DNA of 64,000 bases from Amoeboaphelidium occidentale (taxonomy: Eukaryota > Aphelidiomycota > Aphelidea): contig JALGPX010000002.1 of the NCBI GenBank assembly GCA_023515795.1, positions 47,337 to 111,336 of the forward strand, given 5' to 3'. Both the position numbers and the translations under genes were made by a program. The notes beneath the pieces are model-generated. The model saw only the letters and a program-made list of their open reading frames with translations. It was not told the origin of the DNA and searched no databases. Shown piece after piece: positions 11,303 to 21,393 of the stretch. How positions within the stretch are numbered: position 1 is the first letter of the stretch; each line of letters starts with the position of its first letter.

Positions 11303-13367
11303 ATGATAAGAGCACGCTTCATAGTGGGTGCTTCGGCTTTGTTGGTGCAGCAATGCTTTGCCGCAATACCTTCAATGACACCGGATGCTACAGGTACAAT
11401 TGAAACTGATCGATCGTGGACTAATCTTGCGTAGTTGGGCCAACTCCTTTACCGCCTGATGATGCGATCATACAAGCAAGACAAGCAAACGAATGTAACT
11501 TATCTGGAGTTGATACTGAATCTTGATGTCTGTAGTCTTTAGTATGATGAACAATGTTGGATCTGCGGTGCCAGGAACCTTGTTCGTGATGCTTGCGACT
11601 TTCTTCATCTGTTATATGGTGAACTTCATGCTGAACAGGCAGTTCGTGAGAAGAGAAGCACACAAGTACTCCTCGTTGTCTCAATCTGGACAACCAACGA
11701 CGCTAAGTACTGCACCATTATCAGCTGATTCCACAACTGCTCGCTCTGGCGCCACGACCATGCTGGATACTGCACTGCCAAGTAGTACACCTGCAGGACC
11801 AAATGGAAGTGATAGTAAGCATTATATCAAGACTAAAACTGCCACTTCTACAAGTTCTGGAGCTAAAACAACCACTGCTGCTGGTGTAACAACCAGCAAG
11901 TTTAACATCACACTTGAAGGTGCTGGTGTTGGCTTCGTGGAATCAGAGCAGTCTGCAAACGAGGAAGCTATTGAAAAAATTCATGATGAGCATGCAACAT
12001 GGCATATGGCTGGAACTCCTGTGTTCTCTTTGCCAGGTTTCTTGTTGATGGATTTCTCTGCAGATTTGAGACTAAGAGGAAAAATCGCTGAGGGTGGCGG
12101 TGGTGTCATTTATAAGGGAGAGATTGTGAACGAGGAGTTTGTGAAGCGTTTTGATACAAAGCAAGCCGTGGTTAAAGTGCTTAAACGTAAGTTTTCAACT
12201 ACATGGAGTCTTTTAATGTGTAGCTTTACCATCCATGCCTTTCGCTGAACTGAAAACAACTGTGTATCAAGAAATCGCAGTCATGCAAGCTCTAAGTCAT
12301 CATCCAAACGTCATCACTTTAATCGGATTCACTGAGGAACCGCTATCAATTATTATGAAACTCTACGACAGAAATTTGTTCAATTTAGTAATGGCCTATC
12401 CAGAATATGCCTTGAATTCTTCCGAGTATGAGACGATGAAACAGATGGTCAAAACTGAGACTAAATTGAAGAAGGGTTTGCTAGTGAAAGGATTTGAGAT
12501 TCTTCCAGAGATTGCTCTTCATTTGGCTTACGGTATGGCAGCTGGTATGGCTGAAATGCATTTATTGGGTATTTTGCACAGAGATTTAAAGAGTGCAAAC
12601 GTCCTGTTGGAATACAGAGCTGGATCTAACGCGCCAAAGTCAGCATGGATGAACAACCCTGCATTATCTTCTATTGCCGCCAAAGTTTCTGGATTGATGG
12701 GTCAGAACTCTCTAGCTGGCGGCGTTGGATGGGGATTTGATTCTCAAGGACGACCATGTAAAACTTTCTTTAAGCTGTTGGTCTAATTTTCTTAGTTTGC
12801 CCTGTGAATCCTGTTATTTGTGATTTTGGTTTGGCAAAGTTCATTAAGAAACCTGGAGAATTCGACTTGTCTTCCGTGTCAGTCAAGGGCATGAAGGATA
12901 TTTCTGCTGTAGGTATTTCATACAGATATGCTGCTCCAGAAGCCTTCAACAGAATGTACCAAAAGCAAGGTTTGGTCGATGAAGCAAAGCCTGTTGATGT
13001 GTATGCTTACGCTGTTATGGTCTGGGAATTGTTAGAAAGAAAAGTACCATTCCACAAATCATCAAACAGAGAAGTAGAAGGAAAAGTAAAGATGGGAGAA
13101 AGACCATTTATTTCTCCTCAGTACAAAGATCCAAGCAAACCTTTTGAAAATAACAAGCACTACTCTGTGCTTCTCAAAGTAATTGAAGCAACTTGGAAAC
13201 AAGATCCTCGTGAAAGGCCAAGTTTTGAAGAGTTGAAGCAAAAATTAAAAGCTTTCTGGCTAGGTGCTCCAGAGGTTAGGGATGCAGAAAGTGCAAAGAC
13301 ACCACGAATGGATGGCTTACCACCTACTGAATCCCCCTTCTACACGAATAATGTCCAAAACAAATAA
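11303..13367 (+). CDS. Single-pass receptor-like Ser/Thr kinase (TKL type)
   Basis: Exons 11303-11393, 11435-11494, 11536-12186, 12224-12757, 12796-13367 (introns 41, 41, 37 and 38 nt; 635 aa). The product starts with a signal peptide (MIRARFIVGASALLVQQCFA), has only ~40 extracellular residues, one membrane span (~64-83, GTLFVMLATFFICYMVNFML), a Thr/Ser/Ala-rich juxtamembrane linker, then a kinase domain from ~228. The Gly loop is KIAEGGGGVIYKG, the ATP lysine lies in AVVKVLK, the catalytic loop is HRDLKSANVLLE and the metal loop CDFGLAKF. About 55 extra residues separate the catalytic loop from DFG. The YAAPEAF and DVYAYAVMVWELL motifs fit tyrosine-kinase-like Ser/Thr kinases. Its small ectodomain suggests signalling with a partner. 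Ligand and pathway are unknown. The stop overlaps an AATAAA. Confidence 0.85.
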
Positions 13368-13421
13368 AAATAAACGCAAAACGTTAATCAATGCGTGAAG
13401 ATAATCAGATGATGTTCTATT

Positions 13422-14903
13422 TTAGACTTGGTTGTAAAATGCTTCTGCTCCGTTTCTTCCAACATTGACATATGCTTTAGTTGCATTCTTTAGTTTGGCA
13501 TCATATTCATTAATGGCTCTATGAACAGCACTTTTTAGAATGGTGTCAAAGAATTGCGGATAGGTAATGTTTGCTAAAGCGGCAGTCTTTGGTAAATGAC
13601 CATCCCAGCACCAACCACAGTTTGGATTAGCCTCCAGTAAACGAGGATTTCCTTGCGCATCCAAACGCCAGTCGAAACGAGCATAGTCTCTGCAGTCGAT
13701 TCTTTTGAACAATCTGCAAGACCATTCGCTCATTTTAGCCTGAACTTCCGGTGATAGAGTAGTAGGCCTGGTTTTTATCTTGTAATATGGAGAAGATTCG
13801 TCCCACTAAACAGGCATAAGTCTTTTGTCTAAAGGAAAAACTAACCTTGCTCTCGAAACCGCAAATCTTTGGCAAATCATCAGGTAATTCTGAATAATCT
13901 TCTTCAGTAATTGGAAGAGTAGAAGGCCCCATTACTCCTTTCTCGTTTAGTCTCTCCATCACGCCAACATTTATATCGCGACCATCAAGGAACTCTTGCA
14001 ACAGAATAGGACATTCAAGATGGAACACTTCTCTTATCATCTTGACTGCTTCCTTGATTTCAGCCTCGTTTTTGCAGACGCTTTTAGATGTTATTCCGAA
14101 AGAACCATCACTTGAATTAGGCTTCACCATAACTGGATAAGCTAATCCGAACTTGGCAGCATCAAGCACAGTATCATCAGCCAAATAAATAGATTTTGGA
14201 ACTGGAACACCAATAGACTCTGCCACTTTGATCACTGCTTGCTTATCATAAGTGATACCAATAGTCTTCGGTCCTGTTCCTGTGTATGGGATTTCAAACA
14301 TCTCAAGCAACGCGGTCACATGCAACTCCATGCGAGAATTATTCATCCAACCTTCATCACAGAGCTAATCTTTAGAATCACTTAAGAAACAATTACCTGC
14401 AATACCAAATCAACTTTGCCTTCATCTTTGAGTCTTTTGAGGTCAGCCATCAAAGTGTCATGATTGCAGCACCAAGAGAAGTTGTACTGTTTCAATGTAT
14501 CCAGAGCTTCCTTGGCTCTTTTTATAGTGTAAAAGTCATCTTCATCCCATTTACCACCTGGCAGAATATCATTCGGCTTCGTTGGATCGCCATGAATGAT
14601 CACAACGTTCAGAGGTTGAGCAGTAGAGTACTCTCTCAAGCGTTGAAGCAGCAAACCAGTTTTTGTGCCCAAAATAGCAGCATTAAGAGATGAGCTCATG
14701 TGATCAAAACCCTCATTAACAGTATCCCTATTTGATGATGTTTCAGAGGCAGCATTTTCAGATGATGGCGCTGTCAAGGTTGAAACAGATGGTGATATTT
14801 CTGTTGAGCCAAGCTGAGCGCCAAGATCATGGACACTGCCACGAGTTGCGCCATTTAAAGCTGGTAATGCAGCGGCATTGTTCTTGTTGGAAGTAGAACT
14901 CAT
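13422..14903 (-). CDS. D-alanine-D-alanine ligase-like ATP-grasp protein
   Basis: Exons 14903-14397, 14364-13846, 13805-13422 on the minus strand (introns 32 and 40 nt; 469 aa). A Ser/Ala-rich N-terminal ~85 residues precedes the ligase fold. Visible motifs: VVIIHGDPTKPND, LCDEGWMNNSRMELHVTALL, IPYTGTGPKTIGITYDKQ, YPVMVKPNSSDGSFGIT, ILLQEFLDGRDINVGVM and DYARFDWRLDAQGNPRLLEA. The last holds the acidic/Asn metal-binding end of ATP-grasp (LLEANPN). Bacterial Ddl joins two D-Ala for peptidoglycan; a wall-less-peptidoglycan eukaryote would use a different acid/amine pair, so the substrate is unknown. The extra N-terminal region and in-family introns mark it as a resident eukaryotic gene. A TATAAATA-like element lies ~150 nt upstream. 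Confidence 0.8.
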
Positions 14904-15293
14904 AATTGCGAATCAATTGGAAAAGGATTTGAAGAAACTGAGTTTCAAAAAACTTGGCGCCTTCTCACGAGGCTGTTTCAATGATATTTTTATCCAATCG
15001 TCATCTTTTAAAATCATTCTTTCCGCAGAAGCTATCGGATTCGCTGGTATATTTATAGAACCGACTTTTCGCTGACAAACTTGAGTTTCGAAGTGCCTAA
15101 GAGTGGAGGTTGATGTCGAGGGGTTCCGTAAAAACTTGGCGATTTTCTTGTTTCAACAAGTTTAGAATAGATAGAAACGTAAGGGTTACGCAACATGGCT
15201 TCTCCTGATCCCGTCCTGTGGCAAAAGCTTTTCTACAAATGTATAGGTACCATCAGTTCTATTTAGACAATCATACCACCATAAATTAGAGGA
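14904..15293. other. Intergenic region between two minus-strand genes
   Basis: This stretch separates the ATP-grasp start from the GRAM-VASt stop. It holds a TATA-like element (15050-15057, minus) and a 23-codon plus-strand frame at 15195-15266 without support. Nothing else is recognised. Confidence 0.4.
15050..15057 (-). promoter_or_regulatory. TATA-like element upstream of ATP-grasp gene
   Basis: The minus strand reads TATAAATA about 150 nt upstream of the ATG at 14903. The same octamer occurs upstream of two other genes in the window, at 38170-38177 and 39704-39711. Confidence 0.4.
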
Positions 15294-18254
15294 CTAGAAG
15301 TCGCGGCTTTCATTATCAATGGGAGGGTTTCCATGCGCGTTTGCTATCTCCAAAAACTCATCAACTAGACGTTGGACCGCGATATCAATAGCTTCGATCT
15401 CATCCTTAATTTTCTGAGCCTTTTGTAGCTCGGTCTTCATTTTACTTTTAAATTGTTTCTTGTAGAAGTCTGTGCGTGCCAAAATTTTCTCCTCCTTTTC
15501 TGACAGAGGTTCATTTTCTATAGACCACCATTCTGGAGCGACCGGCATTGATGGTGTTGGGTTATTGGAGTGAATGTTTGAGGAAATAGATTCATACTTG
15601 CTGCCCAGTGACCAAACTTGAAGATATAGCAGACCAGCAAATATTAAAAACAGAAAAGATATCCATGGCGACCACTCAAGGATGAACTCCGATAATTCAT
15701 TAAAAGCTTCTCGAATGGCGGACTTTTTGGTAACAACTGCTGACACTTTTTGTGAATCGCTTTTAGAAGATTCTCCCGTGTTCTTTGCAGAGAGTTTCAA
15801 GCTTTCTGCAAATGCCTTGCAGTCATTCATCAAAACCTGTTCAAAGAGACTCCAATGCGATTTAGAGCTCTCATAGAGAACCTTTTCTATCGGAGCTTTG
15901 AACAAAGAATTGGCTTGTTTGCCCATATCAATCTCCCAGCCAACCAGTAATCTACATTCGTTGTCGCTGACTCTCATTAAGCACTGAGACGTCAAAACAT
16001 TGATAAGACTTCCTATTATTGGAACAGATGTGCATTCCCTCACACAGATGTACTGTGTCGCGTCTTTCTTTGTGTAATTCTGAGAAACTGTGCATCGAAC
16101 AGAATTATATAGCGGAGGGATTCTTAAAGGATAATTATACTCCAGCTTTCTTGCCTCTGTGACTTTAAACTCCTTCTCTGTCTTTTCCCAATTTGACACT
16201 TTAACAGACTCCATCCCTCTTGATGTGAATATTTTCTCAAAAAATGCGGGGGAACCATACAAAAACCCAGCAAGTGTCACCAAAGATACAGGAAACACTT
16301 TATCCACAAGAATTATGCTACAATGATCATGACAGTCACAAAATGAAGCAGGCTTCTGCTTTTTAGGAGCCAAAGCCTCTGAAGATCTCTTTTTTGACGA
16401 CTTTCTAGAACTACCCACAATGTCACCGAGTTTCAAAGCTTTAGAACTTTTGTTTCTCTTGAGTATTTTTTCAATGTTCGACATTTTATACTTGCCTGAC
16501 TGTCTGCTACTTGGCCTTGACCTCAGATACTCGGCTGAGCTTTCAGCTGCAGACTCATCATCTTGCACATAACCATCAGTGGAGGATTCATCATCATCTC
16601 CTTTCTTTAGCATCTTCTCAACGTTAGGTTTGTAAGCCTTTTTCTTTGGCTTCTTTCCAAAAACAGCACTGTCAGATAAAGAGCCAGGAACATCCTCTCC
16701 GTTGCCTTTAGTTGGCATCATCGGTGGCCTGCCTGAATTTGTAAATCTACGCTGATTCTCCACAGGCGATAACATTCCATTTGGAGGGACTGGTGATGTA
16801 GCTCTGAGAGGCTTGTAAGGTTTGCTTTCAGAACCAACAACATCGTTAGATTCTGAAAATGAGTTAGGGTCCATACTACCTTCATCAGAAAATGTATCAT
16901 TATTGTCAGATAAAACATTAGAATTAGATTTATCAGCTGAAGACGGTTTCGATGGTGAAAATGGAATCCCATCAATATCATCGCCCATAGCATGTCTCCA
17001 CAATTTTACTAAAGCGATGTACGCAGGTTCCCTGTACATAAAAGATGTAAACAAGTATTTGGAGTGCAGTGTTGTGATGTGAATTGCATTCGGTATAACA
17101 TATGCTGTCATCCGTCGTTCAATAGCCAAAACATCAGTGAGACTTATAACCAAATTTGTGACCCAGCCGAAGATGTTGGAGTTAAAACACATATGACCTC
17201 TTGAAATGTACAATCTTCCTTGTACGATAATATCTTTCTGAAGAGCGCATGAAAAATCTTCAATAAGTGGGTCATCCTCAGGAACAGACCTAAATAAGGC
17301 GTGAAACTCTTGGTTTCGACGATCTGATGCCAATTGCAATGAAGTGAATTCAACAGATGGCAGATACTGACTTTGAGCAGACGTTGAAACATTTGATAAG
17401 CTCCTATTCGTTCTTTTAAAAGGATATTGAGCGGACTGCGTGCCTTCTTCTATGTTTAAACCCTTTTCCATTTTCCCAGTAGCCGCAAGCTGACGCGAAA
17501 GGGCTGAAGTATCAATAAGAAGTTCTCGATTAGGTGCTGCCTTAGTGGGAGATCCTGAAGGCGTTAAAACTGGAGTTTTAAGACCATCACTGTCGTTATC
17601 AGAGTTGCAAATATTCACGATGCCTTCATGTGAGGCAGCTTTTCGTTGCAAACCTGCACCAGAGGGCATCACACCATCCGCTGATTTTGCAGTTTTAAAC
17701 GAAGACATCGATGTACTTTGAACTATGCGCTTCATGCTTGTAGTCGGAGATGCATCTTTGCTCACGAGACTTCTGCTGTGCCGTACCTGTTCCGTCGCAG
17801 CATCATCAAAAGAGGGTTTCTTGGACAAAGGCTTCTGTGACAACTTTGGTGACGACCCTTTCACTGCAGCGGATTCCAAAGTCTCCATTAAAATCTTTGT
17901 TGAAGAAGCAGAAGCATTTTGCAGAATCGTGGAATGCGGTTCAGCATGCGTATTGACCGAAACGTGTGGTTCAACCGAAGAGGAAAGAAACCCTGAGGCA
18001 GAAGGCAATGAACTTGGCATTGTAAAGCTTCTCAAAGAATCTGGGCTCCTTCTTAAAACATGTTTTCTTGTTGGCTCTGACTTGTCAGTTGCGCCAGAAG
18101 CTTCTGTAATTGAAGGATTGTACATAACCAACGGAGATGATGACGTAGACACAACGTTAGAGTAGCTGACCATGTTCGATAACTTTTCAGAGGTCATGGC
18201 CTCTTCCGGCTTCTGTAGAGGTGGCGTATCAAGTTTATTTTCTTCGGTGTTCAT
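15294..18254 (-). CDS. GRAM-VASt sterol-transfer membrane protein (Lam/Ysp/GRAMD1 family)
   Basis: 986 aa from the ATG at 18254 (the longer frame to 18299 starts only with TTG). A Ser-rich disordered N-terminal third is followed by a GRAM domain at ~315-425 (RNQEFHALFRSVPEDDPLIE, then YISRGHMCFNSNIFGW). Then come a Ser/Lys-rich linker, a VASt (StART-like) domain at ~660-830 (DKVFPVSLVTLAGFLYGS, LRIPPLYNSVRCTVSQNY), one membrane span at ~880 (WISFLFLIFAGLLYLQVWSL) and a C-terminal coiled coil. Family members sit in the ER at membrane contact sites and move sterol from the plasma membrane. The architecture matches yeast Lam proteins and animal Asters closely. It follows the TULIP-like gene by 41 nt on the same strand; both may handle lipids. 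Confidence 0.9.
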   Translation of the reverse strand: MNTEENKLDTPPLQKPEEAMTSEKLSNMVSYSNVVSTSSSPLVMYNPSITEASGATDKSEPTRKHVLRRSPDSLRSFTMPSSLPSASGFLSSSVEPHVSVNTHAEPHSTILQNASASSTKILMETLESAAVKGSSPKLSQKPLSKKPSFDDAATEQVRHSRSLVSKDASPTTSMKRIVQSTSMSSFKTAKSADGVMPSGAGLQRKAASHEGIVNICNSDNDSDGLKTPVLTPSGSPTKAAPNRELLIDTSALSRQLAATGKMEKGLNIEEGTQSAQYPFKRTNRSLSNVSTSAQSQYLPSVEFTSLQLASDRRNQEFHALFRSVPEDDPLIEDFSCALQKDIIVQGRLYISRGHMCFNSNIFGWVTNLVISLTDVLAIERRMTAYVIPNAIHITTLHSKYLFTSFMYREPAYIALVKLWRHAMGDDIDGIPFSPSKPSSADKSNSNVLSDNNDTFSDEGSMDPNSFSESNDVVGSESKPYKPLRATSPVPPNGMLSPVENQRRFTNSGRPPMMPTKGNGEDVPGSLSDSAVFGKKPKKKAYKPNVEKMLKKGDDDESSTDGYVQDDESAAESSAEYLRSRPSSRQSGKYKMSNIEKILKRNKSSKALKLGDIVGSSRKSSKKRSSEALAPKKQKPASFCDCHDHCSIILVDKVFPVSLVTLAGFLYGSPAFFEKIFTSRGMESVKVSNWEKTEKEFKVTEARKLEYNYPLRIPPLYNSVRCTVSQNYTKKDATQYICVRECTSVPIIGSLINVLTSQCLMRVSDNECRLLVGWEIDMGKQANSLFKAPIEKVLYESSKSHWSLFEQVLMNDCKAFAESLKLSAKNTGESSKSDSQKVSAVVTKKSAIREAFNELSEFILEWSPWISFLFLIFAGLLYLQVWSLGSKYESISSNIHSNNPTPSMPVAPEWWSIENEPLSEKEEKILARTDFYKKQFKSKMKTELQKAQKIKDEIEAIDIAVQRLVDEFLEIANAHGNPPIDNESRDF

Positions 18255-18295
18255 CGTTAGAAGCGCTGCAACAAGAAACTTCACAAAAAGCGCGG

Positions 18296-19591
18296 TCAAG
18301 CAGATTCGCTGCCTGTCGACCCGTCCGAAATATCAGACTCCTCTTCTGCCTCTTCTGAACCATTTGAAACAAGTTTTCTTTTAGCATTTAGCCACTTCTT
18401 GTATCGTTTGTTCATTTTAGTTCTCTTTGTTTCATCAAAGTTCTCCATTGAAAATGATATAACCAAGTTCTTCGCATCAATACGCCAACCTAAATCTTTG
18501 ATAGCAATATAAGGGATGATTCCGTGATCTTCTCCGCGAAACATCAATTGCGTTAAATCGTTGCGAAGATTAGTTTCAAACTGTCTCATTACAAGCTGTA
18601 TTTGGAAAGCGATCTCTTCGTGAATTGCATCAGAAATTGCGTTAGCAAATGCCCACGTGAAACGATCACAAACAAAGTTCCCAATGTTTGATAGAAATCC
18701 TTGAGATTTGCCATACTCATCCATGAACCTGATTTTTATATCACCAAAGAAGCCACCTGACTTACCATCGTCAATAATCGGTACTACTATTGGCTTTCCT
18801 GTTTTCTTATCATACGAGAAGTGCATGGGGAATATCATGACCGAGTTTCTGGATCTTATCCATGCATGACCAACTCTGTTCATGAACTTGTACCGAGTAG
18901 TGAATTGGACGTTCAAACCGCGCAAAGCCACAATGAGCTTACCGTCTTCAATAAAAATGGTTTGCTTGTAATGCGTCATAACTTCTTCCAACTGATCCTT
19001 GCTAAATCGTGCTTGAATTGAACCTGGCAGCTCTTTCGAGATAAGACAACCATCACTTTGAGAATCAGCTTGTGCTTGATCACTAAAGCTTCCGTTTGCA
19101 TGTTCGCGGCTCGGCTCGATTCTGATATTATCAGTACTGTTTTCGTGATAATAATAGTGATATGGGCCATACCTTTCCTCTTCTGGGAATGCCTTCATAG
19201 CGCCCCTATATGCAGATTGTTTCAATGGCGCAAACACTGCGTCCTGAACTTGCAATGTGTCCAGTCTCAAGATAGACTTGACAGCTTGCTTGTTTCTTGT
19301 TCTTTTCACGTATCTGTTGAAGTCGAAACCAGGAATTACACGGTCTTTGAATCTCAAAGCAAGATCTTCAATGCGATAACTTGTCAGAAGTTCAGCCAAA
19401 AACTTTTCGCTCTTGATTAACTGGAATCCCACGTTGGTTCTGATGTGAGGAGGTGTAGACCAAATGAATGCGATCGGTGAAGGGTTTGTTTCATTCAACC
19501 TCTCGAACAAGAATTGCTCTCTAGCAGAGAACTTTTCCATAGTAATGCATAACGCGCAAGAAATAATAAATGCAAGTACAATTAATTTCAT
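18296..19591 (-). CDS. Secreted protein, probable TULIP (BPI/LBP-like) lipid binder
   Basis: 431 aa with a clear signal peptide (MKLIVLAFIISCALCITMEK). I recognise no named family. The second half (IQARFSKDQLEEVMTHYKQT, then FTTRYKFMNRVGHAWIRSRN, then a Gly/Lys/Pro turn and a long amphipathic helix near FANAISDAIHEEIAFQIQ) has the alternating strand-long-helix layout of TULIP/BPI barrels. Possible N-glycosylation sites (NETN, NSTD, NGSF) agree with secretion. The tail is acidic and Ser-rich. It is divergent from another secreted protein of similar layout at 19710, sharing a 118-nt promoter. The lipid-binding role is inference from fold-like patterns only. Confidence 0.55.
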   Translation of the reverse strand: MKLIVLAFIISCALCITMEKFSAREQFLFERLNETNPSPIAFIWSTPPHIRTNVGFQLIKSEKFLAELLTSYRIEDLALRFKDRVIPGFDFNRYVKRTRNKQAVKSILRLDTLQVQDAVFAPLKQSAYRGAMKAFPEEERYGPYHYYYHENSTDNIRIEPSREHANGSFSDQAQADSQSDGCLISKELPGSIQARFSKDQLEEVMTHYKQTIFIEDGKLIVALRGLNVQFTTRYKFMNRVGHAWIRSRNSVMIFPMHFSYDKKTGKPIVVPIIDDGKSGGFFGDIKIRFMDEYGKSQGFLSNIGNFVCDRFTWAFANAISDAIHEEIAFQIQLVMRQFETNLRNDLTQLMFRGEDHGIIPYIAIKDLGWRIDAKNLVISFSMENFDETKRTKMNKRYKKWLNAKRKLVSNGSEEAEEESDISDGSTGSESA

Positions 19592-19709
19592 TTAAAGTAG
19601 TTTTTGACAAAAAGATCAAACTGCATGACATGACATATAAGTTCTATAAGGGGTGCAATCACATGGGTAGAATAAGGAGGAAAACCAGATTTTATTCATT
19701 TTGTAAAGT

Positions 19710-20807
19710 ATGCATCTTGTTCAATTATTTTACGTGCTACTCTCTTGCTTAATGCTGGCTATCAAGGCTGATGATGTATACAGAATGAAATATGATCCTG
19801 CTGACTTAATCAGCTCAAAACCAACGTTTCAATTCGTTGCACACAAAGAAGGTTTCATAAATCCATCTAAAGACTTCTTTATCGACTGGCTTTTTTCAAG
19901 GGTTCAACCTGACGTTCCTGGGACTGAGAGGTGGCGATCTTTGGTTGATCGATTCTTGACGCCAAAATTCCCGTACAAACTCGACTATGGCATAAGTGTC
20001 AAAGACATCAATATTCATGAATTCGAGCGCCCAGATATGGAAGATTTTAATGTCGAGCTACGTGCGGTAAGCATTGGTATTATTGCGAAAGCTGCTCTGA
20101 ACGTCACGGTATATTTGGACATTGAAGGAGAGAAGAACACCTCAAGTTTCAATGTTGCATGCAAAAAACTTGAAGCTGATGTAGATATCAAAACAACATA
20201 TCCGGAGAAAACAACATCCTTCAAGAACCCTATAACAAACGCAACAGATTTGAGACAATGCGCAACACCTCAGATTGATGTCAACATCAAGAAATTTGAC
20301 TGCGGCCCTAATGGAGGTTACTTCAAATATTCCGGCAGTCCATTCTTCAGCAGAGGAAGTACATGGACTAATCGCGCGTTCACACTACTAGGAAATCCGA
20401 AGGTACTTGGCTGGGCTCAAATGTCTCTCAGGAACATGATTCAGTCATACTCAAAGCAGATGAATAACTTTATTATGAAGCGATCTAATGATCTATTGGT
20501 ACAATTGGATCGTGTCGCAGAAATTAATGGTGTTGATTTGGACTTGGCCAAAGGGTTCTGTCAGAGGAATGTCCATCTCGTTTTGGAGCAGTATTCTCAG
20601 AGAATTCTTTACCATGCAGAAGGCGCTACTTACGAAAGTTGGCGCCCTGTTGTTGGTAGTGAAGAATACAAGAAGCGTTTTGACTCCACAATTCATTCCA
20701 CGTGGTATGTGCCACCAGAGACAAGAAAAGAACCTGTGCCTTTCTGGACAAAAGTTCAAAACGGCTGGAAAAGCTTTACTTCTTGGATATCAAGTTGGTT
20801 TCAATAA
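19710..20807 (+). CDS. Secreted protein, possible second TULIP-like member
   Basis: 365 aa; signal peptide MHLVQLFYVLLSCLMLAIKA. The middle (YGISVKDINIHEFERPDMED, then alternating strands with NVTVYLDIEG, then CKKLEADVDIK) reads like an extended beta barrel; a helix-rich C-terminal half with NMIQSYSKQMNNFIMKRSND follows. Three N-glycosylation sequons (NVTV, NTSS, NATD) are visible. Trp-rich C-terminus (FTSWISSWFQ) could contact membranes. The divergent arrangement with the gene at 18296-19591 and the common secretion suggest joint expression. No named family is recognised; TULIP/SMP-like is a hypothesis. The stop lies 9 nt from that of the convergent MTFP1 gene. Confidence 0.5.
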   Translation: MHLVQLFYVLLSCLMLAIKADDVYRMKYDPADLISSKPTFQFVAHKEGFINPSKDFFIDWLFSRVQPDVPGTERWRSLVDRFLTPKFPYKLDYGISVKDINIHEFERPDMEDFNVELRAVSIGIIAKAALNVTVYLDIEGEKNTSSFNVACKKLEADVDIKTTYPEKTTSFKNPITNATDLRQCATPQIDVNIKKFDCGPNGGYFKYSGSPFFSRGSTWTNRAFTLLGNPKVLGWAQMSLRNMIQSYSKQMNNFIMKRSNDLLVQLDRVAEINGVDLDLAKGFCQRNVHLVLEQYSQRILYHAEGATYESWRPVVGSEEYKKRFDSTIHSTWYVPPETRKEPVPFWTKVQNGWKSFTSWISSWFQ

Positions 20808-20816
20808 GGCATTAAT

Positions 20817-21347
20817 TTATTTCTTTTCTTCTGAATTAAATAGAGTTATTCTATCAAACACAGCATCAACTGCATGCTCAATAGGATGATCGAAAAGGAA
20901 AGGCAAGGCAGGCACCAAAGCTAAACCAGCCATAGTTGGTCCCCATTTCTGAAATTTCCCTATTCTTTGTGTTATTTTCTGAAACAGGTGAACTTGAGTG
21001 TGAATCGTTATAGCAGGAAGTATCATAGAAGCAAGACTTTGAAAGATACCACGCTTGACGACAGTCTCTGTAACTTTTGAAGGAGAATCCCCATTCTGAT
21101 AAGACTTGTAACCCTCGGTGGAAACATCGTAGAGAACGTAGCCCCATGATAATGCATATGCGGCGTTAACGACACGCTTTTGAACAACAGGGCGGAATGC
21201 TTCACCAAAATCCGAGGAATAAGCCAAATATCGCTTAGCTGAGAAGAGAATAGTTTTGACTCTCGCGCTGTACCCAATGTATCTAATTGCGGAGTCCGTT
21301 GTGGAATGTTCCTCGCTTTTCTCGTGCTCAAGAGGTTCAACGGTCAT
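20817..21347 (-). CDS. MTFP1: Mitochondrial fission process protein 1 (MTP18)
   Basis: 176 aa. Diagnostic family segments are IRYIGYSARVK, YLAYSSDFGEAFRPVVQKRV, VNAAYALSWGYVLYDVSTEG and ILPAITIHTQVHLFQKI. Four hydrophobic helices are expected in the inner mitochondrial membrane; the animal protein promotes fission downstream of PI3K signalling, while the fungal role is little known. Length matches the family (~160-200). It is the last member of a minus-strand chain that starts with GPC1; 46 nt separate it from the CRIB-like gene upstream. Confidence 0.93.
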   Translation of the reverse strand: MTVEPLEHEKSEEHSTTDSAIRYIGYSARVKTILFSAKRYLAYSSDFGEAFRPVVQKRVVNAAYALSWGYVLYDVSTEGYKSYQNGDSPSKVTETVVKRGIFQSLASMILPAITIHTQVHLFQKITQRIGKFQKWGPTMAGLALVPALPFLFDHPIEHAVDAVFDRITLFNSEEKK

Positions 21348-21393
21348 TTATCAGAGACAAAGTAGCAAAAGTTTTATTGCGCAGAGCTCCAGC

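Noticed and set aside
8581-14903. Bacterial contamination or very recent transfer of GSIII and the D-Ala ligase-like gene
   Set aside because: Both are split by several introns of the same short type as in neighbouring conserved eukaryotic genes.
15195-15266. Plus-strand 23-codon frame MASPDPVLWQKLFYKC..
   Set aside because: No continuation by a plausible intron, no family match, and it lies in the flank of two minus-strand genes.
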